In this document: positions 36,095 to 44,840 of the stretch, one piece after another
Layout of the letters: each line of letters opens with the position of its first letter
How positions within the stretch are numbered: the first letter of the stretch is position 1
Assembly (NCBI GenBank): GCA_027319095.1
Contig: DAHVNW010000001.1
Coordinates: 1 to 64,000 of the forward strand
DNA length: 64,000 nt
Direction: 5' to 3'
Origin: a bacterium
GTDB lineage: Bacteria; SZUA-79; Acidulodesulfobacterales; Acidulodesulfobacteraceae
The notes under the pieces: model-generated
The model's database searches: none
The model's input: the letters and a program-made list of their open reading frames with translations, nothing else
What the model was told of the DNA's origin: nothing
Program-made: the position numbers and the translations under genes

Positions 36095-36601
36095 TTGAAA
36101 ATATCGCAGGAAAATATTTCCAAAAGAAATTCTAAAACTAGAATATCGGCGCAAGATTATTCTTTAAAGTTAATTTCCGCCAGATCTTATTCCGAAAAAC
36201 AGGTTGCCGGAAAACTTATAAAAAAGGGATTTTCGACGGAAGATACCGGCAGGGCCATTAAAAAATTAAAGGAATACGGCTATTTAAACGACGAATCGTT
36301 AGCGGAGAGATTTATAGAAAACGGCAAAAACAGGCTTATAGGCAGGATAAAATTAAGCTACGAATTATATAAAAAGGGGTTTAATAAAAGCCTTATAGAC
36401 GAACTTATTCCAAGATTTTATTCAGATGAGGAAGAACATACAGTCGCATTTAAAGCAGTCGGTAAAAAAAAAATTTCTTTAATGAAACATATGGAAAACG
36501 AGCTGAAATATAAGAAGAAACTTTACGATTTTTTGCAAAACAGGGGTTTTTCTTCTAATATAATAGAAGATATTCTTAAAATTGACAATAGAGAAGTTTA
36601 A
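36095..36601 (+). CDS. recX: Regulatory protein RecX
   Basis: 168 residues starting with TTG at 36095, with a CGGAG site upstream. The RecX three-helix repeats are seen in ALKLISARSYSEKQVAGKLIKKGFSTEDTGRAIKKLKEYGYLNDESLAERF-type sequence (about 28-75) and RIKLSYELYKKGFNKSLIDELI. RecX blocks or trims RecA filaments. The recA-pilT-recX order, with pilT inserted, is unusual compared with the common recA-recX pair. alaS follows. Confidence 0.88.
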   Translation: MKISQENISKRNSKTRISAQDYSLKLISARSYSEKQVAGKLIKKGFSTEDTGRAIKKLKEYGYLNDESLAERFIENGKNRLIGRIKLSYELYKKGFNKSLIDELIPRFYSDEEEHTVAFKAVGKKKISLMKHMENELKYKKKLYDFLQNRGFSSNIIEDILKIDNREV

Positions 36602-36758
36602 AATATTTTAGGGGCATATAATAAGACCCTGGTTCCCCGCCATAATTTGCCTCCATATGCGACATGTGCCGATGAACGCAGGCAAATAACATGCGGGACG
36701 GCATTATTAATTAAAATTAACTTCAGTGTATTAAACGCAAGGGAGAATAAGAAAAGTT

Positions 36759-39455
36759 TTGAGAGCGTTATCATCCGACGAACTAAGAGAAATATTCGTT
36801 AAATATTTCACCGGCAAGGGGCATACGCTAGTTCCAAGTTCTTCCCTGATTCCTGCCGGCGACGATTCGATTATGTTTACCAATGCCGGAATGGTTCAGT
36901 TTAAAGATTACTTTACAGGCGCGGTTGCGCCTGCGATGTCCCGCGCCGTAACGGTTCAGAAATGCATGAGGGCTGGAGGCAAGCATAACGACCTCGAAAA
37001 TGTGGGTAAAACTTCCCGCCACCATACGTTTTTCGAAATGCTCGGAAATTTTTCTTTCGGGGATTATTTTAAGAAAGATGCCGTGCTGTTTGCCTACGAA
37101 TTTTTAAAAGACGTTTTGGAACTAGATTTTGAAAGGATTTATATTACGGTAAACGCCGGGGACGAAGAAGGATATAATATTTGGAAAAACGATGTGGGCA
37201 TAAGAGCCGATAAAATTTATAAACTCGGAGACGAAACTAATTTTTGGCAGATGGGGGAAACCGGTCCTTGCGGCTATTCGAGCGAGATATTTTTCGATAC
37301 GGGATATTCCGAAGCCGGACATAAAGACTGCGGTATAAATTGCGACTGCGGCAGATATTTGGAAATATGGAATCTCGTCTTTATGGAATTTAATAAAAAA
37401 GGGGGAGAGGAAGGAGAAAAGCTTGTCAAGCTCCCTAAGCCTTCAATAGATACGGGGATGGGACTCGAAAGAATGCTCAGGATTTTACAGAATGTCAGGT
37501 CTAATTACGATACGGACGTTTTTATGCCCTACATCAACGAAATAGACGGAATAACAGGAAAAAAATATAATGCAGGCGACGAAAATTACGATACCGCGGT
37601 AAGGGTCATAAGCGACCATATAAGAACGTCCGTGTTCTTATCCGCGGAGTACGTATTTCCTTCCAACGAAGGCAGGGGTTATGTATTCAGGAGAATATTA
37701 AGAAGGCTTATAAGATATTCTTTAGAGCTGAATATAGGCTTGGAAAATTTAATCTATCTCGGAAATACCGTCATAATAGTTATGGGAGGATTTTATCCGG
37801 AATCATTGGACGGCCTTGCCGTTTTAGAGAAAACCATCTCCGAAGAGTACGAAAAGTTTACCGATACCGTAAGGCAGGGAATTAAGCTTTTAAACGAAAA
37901 AATTGCAGGGATAAAAAATAAAAAAGGCAAAATAGTCCCCGGCGATTTTGTATTTAAGCTATACGACGAAAAGGGTTTTCCGGTCGATTTGGCAGTAGAT
38001 ATTGCTGAAGAAAACGAGCTTTCCGTGGATTTAAAAACGTTCGACGAATTGATGGACATCCAGAAAAAAGGCTCTAAACAAAAAAAAGAAAAGCACGGCA
38101 TTCCTAATATAACCTTCGGTCTGCCCAAAACGGATTTTACGGGATATAAAAATATAGAAAAACCGGTTTCGGCAAATATCACGGGAATATTCGACGGCCA
38201 CGGAGAACCGGCGGCTGATATAGAAAGCGGAGATTTTTATTATATCTCGGCAGATTCGACGCCTTTTTATCCGGAAGGAGGGGGTCAGACGGGCGATAAA
38301 GGAACTATAAAATGGAGCTCCGGCGGCGCATCTTTTTCGGCGTCCGTGTCCGAGGTTTATAAGACTAAAAATGGCGTAATTATTCATCACGGCAGGGTTT
38401 TTAAGGAAGGAGAAGCCTTTTCTTCCTTGACTTTTCCGGTAAAGGCAGATTTTGCGGTAGAAATAGAAAGCAGGAGAAAAACATCCGCTAACCACAGCGC
38501 CATCCATCTTTTGCAGGCGTCTCTGAGAAAAATCTTCGGCAGCCGCGTGTCTCAACAGGGTTCGTATGTCGATTCCGAAAGGCTAAGGTTCGATTTTTCA
38601 TACGGCAAGTCCCTTTCGGACGAAGAAATCAGAAAGATCGAAACTGCCGTCAACGAATATATTTTTGCGGATATAAATGTCCGCATCGACGAAACGGACG
38701 TTAAAACGGCTTTAAACTCCGGCGCGCTGCACTTTTTCGACGAAAAATACGAGGACAAAGTCAGGATAGTGTCCATGGACGAAGTATCCAAAGAATTTTG
38801 CGGAGGAACACATGTTTCAAGAACCGGAGAAATAGGATTTTTTAAAATTTTGGGAGAGTTTTCCGTAGCGTCAGGCATAAGGCGCATCGAAGCCATTACA
38901 GGCTTAAATTATCTTAATTATTTATACGTCGGGGAAGACAACATAAATAACATAGTAAAATTGTTAAACTGTTCTAAAGCCGATGTATATAATAAAATAA
39001 TTAAACTGCATTACGATTACGAATTTTTAGAAAAGGCAAACGCGGAACTTCAGTCTAAATTAAACTCTTTCGAAGCGGAACGCCTGGTTAAACAGTTTAA
39101 AACGACGAACGGAGGCACAAGTTATTTAGCGTCTAAATTTCAAAACGTTTCCGTCGAAGAATTAAAAGAGCTCGCAAATGCTCTTAAAATGCGCCATGAT
39201 TTTCCTCGGGGCGCCGCCGCCGTTGTTTTTGCCTCTAATTTAAACGGAGAAAAATTGGTTTATATAGTTTCCGCCTTTGGCGGCGCGGACGCTTCCGGTA
39301 TAATAAAGCGCATAAATTCGGAATTCGGCGGGAAAGGGGGCGGTAAAAAAGACTTTTCTCAAGGAGGATCCGCCGATGTTTCTAAATTCGAAGGCTTCGA
39401 AAAAATCGCCGGAAATATTATTTCGGAGGAATTATTTGCAAAAGCGAAAATATAA
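36759..39455 (+). CDS. alaS: Alanine-tRNA ligase
   Basis: 898-residue class II synthetase. TTG start at 36759. Catalytic core (1-250) with FTNAGMVQFKDYF and RHHTFFEMLGNFSFGDYFK; tRNA-recognition region (250-460); editing domain with HSAIHLLQASLR (HxxxH, about 589) and CGGTHVSRTGEIG (about 687) as zinc ligands; C-terminal DHHA1 part ending GGGKKDFSQGG. All functional parts are complete. The last 20 bases overlap the next lipoprotein gene. Confidence 0.97.
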   Translation: MRALSSDELREIFVKYFTGKGHTLVPSSSLIPAGDDSIMFTNAGMVQFKDYFTGAVAPAMSRAVTVQKCMRAGGKHNDLENVGKTSRHHTFFEMLGNFSFGDYFKKDAVLFAYEFLKDVLELDFERIYITVNAGDEEGYNIWKNDVGIRADKIYKLGDETNFWQMGETGPCGYSSEIFFDTGYSEAGHKDCGINCDCGRYLEIWNLVFMEFNKKGGEEGEKLVKLPKPSIDTGMGLERMLRILQNVRSNYDTDVFMPYINEIDGITGKKYNAGDENYDTAVRVISDHIRTSVFLSAEYVFPSNEGRGYVFRRILRRLIRYSLELNIGLENLIYLGNTVIIVMGGFYPESLDGLAVLEKTISEEYEKFTDTVRQGIKLLNEKIAGIKNKKGKIVPGDFVFKLYDEKGFPVDLAVDIAEENELSVDLKTFDELMDIQKKGSKQKKEKHGIPNITFGLPKTDFTGYKNIEKPVSANITGIFDGHGEPAADIESGDFYYISADSTPFYPEGGGQTGDKGTIKWSSGGASFSASVSEVYKTKNGVIIHHGRVFKEGEAFSSLTFPVKADFAVEIESRRKTSANHSAIHLLQASLRKIFGSRVSQQGSYVDSERLRFDFSYGKSLSDEEIRKIETAVNEYIFADINVRIDETDVKTALNSGALHFFDEKYEDKVRIVSMDEVSKEFCGGTHVSRTGEIGFFKILGEFSVASGIRRIEAITGLNYLNYLYVGEDNINNIVKLLNCSKADVYNKIIKLHYDYEFLEKANAELQSKLNSFEAERLVKQFKTTNGGTSYLASKFQNVSVEELKELANALKMRHDFPRGAAAVVFASNLNGEKLVYIVSAFGGADASGIIKRINSEFGGKGGGKKDFSQGGSADVSKFEGFEKIAGNIISEELFAKAKI

Positions 39456-40212
39456 ATATAATCCGTTTCTTATATTTACATTGTTTATAATAGGCGTATC
39501 GTTGGGTTTAAGCGGGTGCGCTTCATATGTCCGGACGGCGGCAAAGACGGCTTATGCGCCCGTAATGTCATACGAAAGCAGGTCGGAAGTTTTAGCGGGA
39601 CTTAACCGCAATTACGGACGTTTCGAAGGCATATCCGGAAGGATAAGGATTACTGCCCAAAGCGGCGGTTTTTCTTTCGAGCAGGCTGGGCTTTACAGAT
39701 ATATCGTCCGAAAATATATGCAGTTTACCATTTTGGATATATACGGAGACGTCCTGTTTTACGCCAAGATATCGAAACAAGGCAAAAAAGGCGATAAGGC
39801 GGTTTTTTTCTACGGTAAGAGCCGCGGAATTCAATCTATAAACCTTAGTAAAAAATATACGGGAAAAAAGTTATCGAACGAAAGGCTGTTTAAGGTTTTT
39901 AAAATATTTTTAAACATGGACGATTTGCATAAAATTAAAAAAGCGTCTTTATTCTATAATACCGGTAACGGTTTTTTCTTCGAATACCGCCGGCGCGGGA
40001 AAAATGCCGCGGATTACTATATATACGTTACCAGAACTTACCTTGTCCATAAGATAACCGAAGTCGAACATAAAAAAATTACAGGCTTAATCCGATTTAA
40101 AGACTACGTTTCCAAAGGCGGCAGCAAGGTGCCGCTAAAAATTTATGTTGACGATTATTTATATAATGTTAAAATAAAAGTGGCGCTTTCTAAAGGAAGC
40201 AAGGTAATTTAA
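39436..40212 (+). CDS. Outer-membrane lipoprotein of LolB/LolA-like type, unknown role
   Basis: 258 residues starting with TTG at 39436; a perfect CGGAGGA site five bases upstream decides this start, and earlier in-frame starts would only read alaS sequence. The signal peptide ends in LSGC. The mature part (LNRNYGRFEGISGRIRITAQSGGFSFEQAGLYRYIVRKYMQFTILDIYGDVLFYAKI-like, about 45-110) has the pattern of LolA/LolB or DUF4292 lipid-binding beta barrels. It is next to bamD, so a role in outer-membrane assembly is plausible. The family call is from pattern only. Confidence 0.75.
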   Translation: MQKRKYKYNPFLIFTLFIIGVSLGLSGCASYVRTAAKTAYAPVMSYESRSEVLAGLNRNYGRFEGISGRIRITAQSGGFSFEQAGLYRYIVRKYMQFTILDIYGDVLFYAKISKQGKKGDKAVFFYGKSRGIQSINLSKKYTGKKLSNERLFKVFKIFLNMDDLHKIKKASLFYNTGNGFFFEYRRRGKNAADYYIYVTRTYLVHKITEVEHKKITGLIRFKDYVSKGGSKVPLKIYVDDYLYNVKIKVALSKGSKVI

Positions 40213-40236
40213 AGTAGCTCAAAATAAAAAAATAAT

Positions 40237-41007
40237 ATGACTAACTATATAGAAATAAACGGAAAAAAAAAGTTTTCGTTTTTGACGGCAGTTATATTTG
40301 CCGCAGTCCTGGCAATTTTTTCCGCTGCGCTTTCGGGGTGCGGCAAAAACGTTAAGAAAAATATACTGCCCCCCGACGTTTACTATCAAAAAGCTCTAAG
40401 CGATTCTCAAAACCATAATTATGGAACAGCCGCAAAAAATTTTAAATCCCTTATCGAAAATTATCCTACCTATCGCAACACGAGGAAGGCCGAATTAAAG
40501 CTCGGCGACATTTACTATCTCGAAGGAAAATATATCGAATCGCAGGGGGCATACTTAGATTTTATTCATTTGCATCCCCGTTCTAAATATGTGCCTTTTG
40601 CTATGTTTTACGAAGCCGTATCCTTTTATAAAAGAAGGGAAGCGGTCGGAAGAAGCCAGAGACCCCTTAAGCGTGCAAAAACCGTTTTCGAAAAACTTAT
40701 ATCGAAATACCCTTACTCAAAATATGCGAAAAGAGCTTTTAAATATATCAGGCTTATCGATATAAGGCTATCGGAAAATACTTTTTTTACCGGACTCTAT
40801 TACTATAACGCAAGCATTTGGAAACCGGCTATATATATGTTTAAAACCGTTTTAAAGCAATACGGAGGAGACAATGTTCCTATTATTCCGAAAACTCTTT
40901 ACTATCTCGCCGCCTGCTATAAAAATACCGGAAATAAAAAAATGGAAGCCCGTTATATGAATATGCTTAAATCAAAATATCCGCAAAGCAAAGACGCGGG
41001 AAAATAG
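40237..41007 (+). CDS. bamD: Outer membrane assembly lipoprotein BamD
   Basis: 256 residues. Signal peptide with lipobox LSGC (Cys about 35), then TPR-like helical pairs: PPDVYYQKALSDSQNHNYGTAAKNFKSLIENYP, RKAELKLGDIYYLEGKYIESQGAYLDFIHLHP and FAMFYEAVSFYKR. The order and the VYYQKAL...YPxS...DFIxxHP pattern match BamD, the essential TPR partner of BamA. It lies downstream of the LolB-like lipoprotein. The infC promoter starts just after its stop. Confidence 0.88.
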   Translation: MTNYIEINGKKKFSFLTAVIFAAVLAIFSAALSGCGKNVKKNILPPDVYYQKALSDSQNHNYGTAAKNFKSLIENYPTYRNTRKAELKLGDIYYLEGKYIESQGAYLDFIHLHPRSKYVPFAMFYEAVSFYKRREAVGRSQRPLKRAKTVFEKLISKYPYSKYAKRAFKYIRLIDIRLSENTFFTGLYYYNASIWKPAIYMFKTVLKQYGGDNVPIIPKTLYYLAACYKNTGNKKMEARYMNMLKSKYPQSKDAGK

Positions 41008-41036
41008 TTGACACGGCTTTTAAATTATGCAATAAT
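41008..41036 (+). promoter_or_regulatory. Sigma-70 promoter of the infC-rpmI-rplT genes
   Basis: TTGACA (41008-41013, exact -35) and AATAAT (41031-41036, five of six -10 bases) with 17 bases between. Transcription would begin near 41043, after the first ATG at 41040, so that ATG would not be in this transcript. Confidence 0.75.
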
Positions 41037-41072
41037 TTAATGCTAAACTATTTAAAAAAGGGAGAGGTTAAT

Positions 41073-41678
41073 ATACAGAAAAATACTAAAACTCATATCA
41101 ACGAAAGCATCAGGGCTAAAGAAGTCAGGGTTATCGACGAGGACGGCAAGCAGGCCGGCATAATGCCTTTGTACGACGCCGTCAAGCTTGCAAAAGAAAA
41201 ATTTTTAGACCTCGTGGAAGTTTCGGAAGAAGCAAAACCCCCTGTTTGCAGGATAATGGATTTCGGCAAATTTAAATACGAACAAAGCAAAAAGGCTCAG
41301 GAGGCTAAAAAAAAGCAGGTCGTTATCCATCTAAAAGAAATTAAATTCAGGCCTAATACGGACGAGCACGATTATCAATTCAAATTAAAAAATACTCTAT
41401 CTTTTCTTAAAGAAGGCAACAAAGTAAAATTAACCGTTACGTTTAAAGGCAGGGAGCTTGCCCATACCGAACTGGGCATAAAAGTTATATTAAGGGCGAT
41501 AGAGGATATTAAGGAATTTGGCGTTCCGGAGTTTCCTATAAAGCCTGATGTCAAAAGAACTTTCAGCACCGTAGTAGTTCCGGTAAAGGCTAAAAAGACC
41601 GGCGACAGGGATAATAAAAAAGAAAAAGCCGGAGAAAACGCCGGAATAAAAGAACAAGCGAGCGAAAAATATAAATAA
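41073..41678 (+). CDS. infC: Translation initiation factor IF-3, probable AUA start
   Basis: IF-3 guards start-codon choice on the 30S subunit. N-domain INESIRAKEVRVIDEDGKQAGIM and GKFKYEQSKKAQEAKKK linker, C-domain KEIKFRPNTDEHDYQFKLKNTLSFLKEGNKVKLTVTFKGRELAH. The chosen start is ATA 41073, five bases after GGGAGAGG (41060-41067), giving the usual short lead before INE. The in-frame ATG at 41040 has no ribosome site and lies upstream of the predicted transcript start. IF-3 genes often use rare starts (AUU in E. coli) for self-control. A Lys/Glu-rich tail (about 175-201) is longer than normal. Confidence 0.93.
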   Translation: MQKNTKTHINESIRAKEVRVIDEDGKQAGIMPLYDAVKLAKEKFLDLVEVSEEAKPPVCRIMDFGKFKYEQSKKAQEAKKKQVVIHLKEIKFRPNTDEHDYQFKLKNTLSFLKEGNKVKLTVTFKGRELAHTELGIKVILRAIEDIKEFGVPEFPIKPDVKRTFSTVVVPVKAKKTGDRDNKKEKAGENAGIKEQASEKYK

Positions 41679-41714
41679 TAATTTCGATAAACAATAAAAT
41701 AACGGAGCACAAGG

Positions 41715-41918
41715 ATGCCAAAAATAAAAGTAAAAACAAAAAAAGGGGCAAAAAAGAGATTTAAAGTAACGGCTACCGGTCTCGTAATCCATCATAAGGC
41801 AAATAAAAGCCACATATTGACTTCAAAAAAACGCGGCAGAAAGAACAGGCTTAAAAAAGGAACCGTCGTTAATCCGGTAGATGCAGGTAACGTTAAAAGG
41901 CTTATTCCGTATTTATAG
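41715..41918 (+). CDS. rpmI: 50S ribosomal protein L35
   Basis: 67 residues with the L35 pattern PKIKVKTKKGAKKRFKVTATG and SHILTSKKRGRKNRL, very basic. It follows infC by 36 bases, as in most bacteria. The usual partner rplT is 332 bases further on, beyond a non-coding repeat block. Confidence 0.96.
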   Translation: MPKIKVKTKKGAKKRFKVTATGLVIHHKANKSHILTSKKRGRKNRLKKGTVVNPVDAGNVKRLIPYL

Positions 41919-41930
41919 CGTAATAATTAT

Positions 41931-42212
41931 CTTAATCCAACATTGTAGATTATAAAAATTGATTTAACAAATTATAAGTATCGGCGTTTTGTCTGTGTAG
42001 AATATATGATTAGTTTATTAAGACATGTCTTTAATCAAGACGGAAATGAGCATCTTTTAGGTTAAAACCTGAATTCCAGCGCAGTCATTTCCGCGCAGGC
42101 GGGAAACGAAGTACAGCGAAGCTAAACGAAGTATAGCATATCTTTGCTTGCATGCTTTAAAAAACATTGTTCTTTAGCAAACAAAGATGCTTATACAGAA
42201 AATAAATTTCTA
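41931..42212. repeat. Composite non-coding repeat block between rpmI and rplT (family D)
   Basis: Holds pieces of several repeat families in the 332-base gap. The first 50 bases (from CTTAATCC at 41931) match the left end of the element at 256. A GGAAATG / CATTTCC pair near 42051 and 42086 and an imperfect TTTCCGC-GCAG-GCGGGAAA hairpin follow. Then comes a 55-base palindrome at 42136-42190, repeated at 50041. The end, 42189-42212, matches 16387-16410. There are no matching outer inverted repeats, so it may be a stack of worn insertions. No gene seen. Confidence 0.65.
42136..42190. repeat. Dispersed palindromic repeat, copy 1
   Basis: GCATATCTTTGCTTGC (42136-42151) pairs with GCAAACAAAGATGC (42177-42190). 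The loop contains TGCTTTAAAAAACATTGTT. The same unit is at 50041-50094, so it is a mobile or amplified hairpin. Confidence 0.7.
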
Positions 42213-42250
42213 GTAACATATATTAAATAAAGATAAAAAGGAGATATAAA

Positions 42251-42604
42251 ATGCCGAGGGTAAAAAGAGGTATTTTAACCAAAAAAAGACATAAAAGGGT
42301 ATTAAAGGCGGCTAAAGGTTATTACGGTGCGAGAAGCAGGCTTTTTAAGTCTGCGCAGGAAGCCGTTAATAGGGGGCTTAATTATGCCTACAGGGACAGA
42401 AAAGTCAAGAAAAGAGAGTTCAGGGGCATGTGGATAGTAAGGATTAGCGCAGCATGTAAAGAAAACGGAGTTTCCTATTCGAAATTCATGGGCGCTTTAA
42501 ACAAAAAAGGAATAGAACTAAATAGAAAGGTTTTATCAGAAATAGCCCTTTCCGATAATGAAGCGTTTTCAGGTTTAGTCAAGGAAGTTCTTGCTACGGC
42601 ATAA
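42251..42604 (+). CDS. rplT: 50S ribosomal protein L20
   Basis: 117 residues: PRVKRGILTKKRHKRVLKAAKGYYGARSRLFKSA at the N-terminus and RKVKKREFRGMWIVRI, both typical of L20. AAAAGGAG precedes the ATG. L20 often represses its own operon from a site in the infC-rpmI leader; no such pseudoknot could be assigned by eye. pheS and pheT, often next, are not here; ihfA follows instead. Confidence 0.97.
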   Translation: MPRVKRGILTKKRHKRVLKAAKGYYGARSRLFKSAQEAVNRGLNYAYRDRKVKKREFRGMWIVRISAACKENGVSYSKFMGALNKKGIELNRKVLSEIALSDNEAFSGLVKEVLATA

Positions 42605-42679
42605 CTGCGGGATAACTTAATTAACTGAAACAAACTTAACCAACTAAAATAAAAACCTAAATTGGAGTTTTTATAAAAC

Positions 42680-42988
42680 ATGGCTTTAACCCGGGCAGAT
42701 TTAACGGCTAAAGTTCGTTCGAAAGTCGGCTTACCCACAGCCGAATCGGCTTCTTACGTAGCGTCTTTTTTCGGTCTCATTAAAGAAGAAGCCGAAAAAT
42801 CGGGAACTATAAAACTTAACGGTTTCGGAAATTTTACGGTTAAAGAAAAGAAAGCAAGAAGGGGTAGAAATCCGCAGACAGGCGAATCCATTATTATCGG
42901 AGAAAGAAAAGTCGTAAAATTTAAGCCGTCGGTCGTTTTGAAAGCCGGAATAAACAAAAAATATAAAAATGGAACCAAAGGCAGATGA
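42680..42988 (+). CDS. ihfA: Integration host factor alpha / HU-family DNA-binding protein
   Basis: 102 residues. ALTRADLTAKVRSKVGLPTAESASYVASFFGLI and the DNA-arm segment GFGNFTVKEKKARRGRNPQTGESIIIGERKVVKFKPS. The position just after the L20 region and before a MerR regulator matches IhfA in proteobacteria, where pheST usually comes between. DNA bending protein. The MerR gene starts 20 bases before the stop. Confidence 0.9.
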   Translation: MALTRADLTAKVRSKVGLPTAESASYVASFFGLIKEEAEKSGTIKLNGFGNFTVKEKKARRGRNPQTGESIIIGERKVVKFKPSVVLKAGINKKYKNGTKGR

Positions 42989-43355
42989 TATAGATAAGAA
43001 ATATTATTATAAAATAGGAGAAGCCGCAAGGAAAATAGGCGTAGAACCATACGTAATAAGATATTGGGAAACCGAATTTTCTTTTTTAAAGCCTTATAAG
43101 TCCAAGAGCAGCCACAGGCTTTATTCCAAAGCCGACGTAGAAAAGCTTTTGCTTATAAAAGATTATCTGTATAATAAAAGATTTACGATAGAAGGGGCAA
43201 AAAAAGCGATAAAGTCGAAGCCGCAGGAAAATGTTTCCCGCAATATCGCCGAAATTAAGAATATTAGTGCGGACAGCGTGGAATTCTTAAACGACCTCAA
43301 AGAAAAATTAAATTCCGTTAAATCCCTTTTGTCGTCAAGAAAATCGAAGAATTAA
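42969..43355 (+). CDS. MerR-family transcription regulator
   Basis: 128 residues. The winged-helix HTH (about 10-80) reads YKIGEAARKIGVEPYVIRYWETEFSFLKPYKSKSSHRLYSKADVEKLLLI-like, close to the MerR regulators found beside ihfA in many deltaproteobacteria. The C-terminal part is a short coiled coil with no metal-binding cysteines, so a metal sensor is unlikely. It overlaps ihfA by 20 bases and is probably co-translated. Target unknown. Confidence 0.9.
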   Translation: MEPKADDIDKKYYYKIGEAARKIGVEPYVIRYWETEFSFLKPYKSKSSHRLYSKADVEKLLLIKDYLYNKRFTIEGAKKAIKSKPQENVSRNIAEIKNISADSVEFLNDLKEKLNSVKSLLSSRKSKN

Positions 43356-43368
43356 CGAGGAATTAAAC

Positions 43369-44190
43369 TTGAATATACTTCTTTCCAATGACGACGGCGT
43401 CTATGCTACCGGGATAAATATTTTATACGAAGAACTAAAAAAAACCTCCGACGTCGTAATAGTCGCTCCAGACAGGGAACGTAGCGCAAGCTCGCATTCC
43501 CTTACTATCGACAGGCCATTAAGAGTCAACGAAATAAAACCCAATGTATATTCGGTGGATGGAACGCCCACGGATGCCGTAAATATCGCCGTTCATTCAA
43601 TTCTAAAAACCAAGCCGGACCTTGTAATTTCCGGCATCAATTACGGCGGCAATATTTGCGACGACGTAATTTATTCCGGGACGGTTTCCGCCGCAATGGA
43701 AGGGGCGATTATGGGGATAAAATCGATTGCGGCTTCTTTAGTCGTCAATAAAGGCGGCGGTTATCTACCCAAAGACGCGTCTTTAGAAGAAGACCTGGAG
43801 GCTTCTTTCGAAAAAGCGGCGCTGTTCATGTCCAACCTTGCCTCGGTATTCGAAAAGAGCGGCTTTTCGGAAAATACTCTTTTAAACGTTAATATTCCGC
43901 AGACCATAATCAAGAAAGAAAAAAACCAGTTTGAATACCGTATAACTAAACAGGGCAAACGTTATTTCGAGGATTTCGTGGTAGAGAAAATGGACCCGAG
44001 AGGCAGAAAATACTACTGGATATGGGGCAAAAATATCAGGTTCGACGATATTTCAGGGAGCGATTACGAAGCCGTCCATAACGGGCTTATTTCCGTTACC
44101 CCGATTCATCTCGATATGACGAACTACAAAGCTATCGAAAAACTAAGAAATATCGATTTATCTTTAAAATACGATAATATGATAATATGA
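43369..44190 (+). CDS. surE: 5'/3'-nucleotidase SurE
   Basis: 273 residues, TTG start with GAGG nine bases upstream. LLSNDDGVYATGI (Asp pair that binds metal), VVIVAPDRERSASSHSLT, SVDGTPTDAVNIAVHSI and VISGINYGGNICDDVIYSGTVSAAMEGAI are the SurE signatures. It hydrolyses nucleoside monophosphates and short polyphosphate. The surE-pcm-sigma factor run that follows is the stationary-phase survival cluster known from proteobacteria. Confidence 0.96.
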   Translation: MNILLSNDDGVYATGINILYEELKKTSDVVIVAPDRERSASSHSLTIDRPLRVNEIKPNVYSVDGTPTDAVNIAVHSILKTKPDLVISGINYGGNICDDVIYSGTVSAAMEGAIMGIKSIAASLVVNKGGGYLPKDASLEEDLEASFEKAALFMSNLASVFEKSGFSENTLLNVNIPQTIIKKEKNQFEYRITKQGKRYFEDFVVEKMDPRGRKYYWIWGKNIRFDDISGSDYEAVHNGLISVTPIHLDMTNYKAIEKLRNIDLSLKYDNMII

Positions 44191-44840
44191 ATAAAAAGCT
44201 AACGGGCAGTCTTATTTCTAAAGGTGTAGATAATAAAGCCGTCCTTGGAGTTCTTGGGAAAATCCCGCGGGAAAAATTCGTCGAACAGCCCTTTAGGAAT
44301 ATCGAAATTTGTTATGGAGATTCGCCTCTTCCAATAGGTCATAGTCAGACCATTTCCAGCGTTTATACCGTGGGCTTGATGACGCAGGCCCTTAGTTTGA
44401 ACAAAGAGCATAAGGTTTTAGAAATAGGAACGGGTTCAGGTTACCAGGCTGCCGTTCTTTCTTTTCTTTGCGCCTCGGTTTTTACAATAGAGCGTATCAG
44501 GGATTTATCGTTAAAGGCAAGGGTCGTTATTGAGTCTTTAGATATACGTAACGTAACTTTCATCGTAGGCGACGGTTCGATCGGCTTCGGAGAATACGCT
44601 CCTTACGACAGGATTATTATAACCGCATGTTCTCCCGATATTCCGATGCCCCTGTTTAACCAGCTTAGCGAAGGAGGGATAATGGTAGTTCCGTTAGAGC
44701 GGGACGGTTTCCAAAGCATTTGCTCCATAGAAAAGAAAAACGGAGAGCCGGTTTCGAAAGACATCGCTCCAGCAAATTTCGTTAAACTTATAGGGAAAAA
44801 CGGTTATGAAGCGCAAACGCTCAATCGGTGCGGTTTCTGA
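44187..44840 (+). CDS. pcm: Protein-L-isoaspartate O-methyltransferase
   Basis: 217 residues. Repairs aged isoaspartyl proteins with SAM. Found: PIGHSQTISSVYTVGLMTQAL, VLEIGTGSGYQAAVLSFL (SAM motif I), ERIRDL, GDGSIGFGEYAPYDRIIITA and the C-terminal EGGIMVVPL. It overlaps surE by four bases and the next sigma factor by 35 bases, so the three are translated as a coupled unit. Confidence 0.95.
   Translation: MNKKLTGSLISKGVDNKAVLGVLGKIPREKFVEQPFRNIEICYGDSPLPIGHSQTISSVYTVGLMTQALSLNKEHKVLEIGTGSGYQAAVLSFLCASVFTIERIRDLSLKARVVIESLDIRNVTFIVGDGSIGFGEYAPYDRIIITACSPDIPMPLFNQLSEGGIMVVPLERDGFQSICSIEKKNGEPVSKDIAPANFVKLIGKNGYEAQTLNRCGF

Noticed and set aside
39376-39435. Longer N-terminus for the LolB-like lipoprotein
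   Set aside because: It only re-reads alaS codons and would place the signal peptide far from the start; TTG 39436 has a perfect ribosome site.
41040-41072. ATG 41040 as the infC start
   Set aside because: No ribosome site, lies before the predicted transcript start, and would add an atypical N-terminal extension.
41931-42250. CRISPR array in the repeat-rich gap
   Set aside because: The repeats are different families and not regularly spaced; there are no spacers or cas genes.
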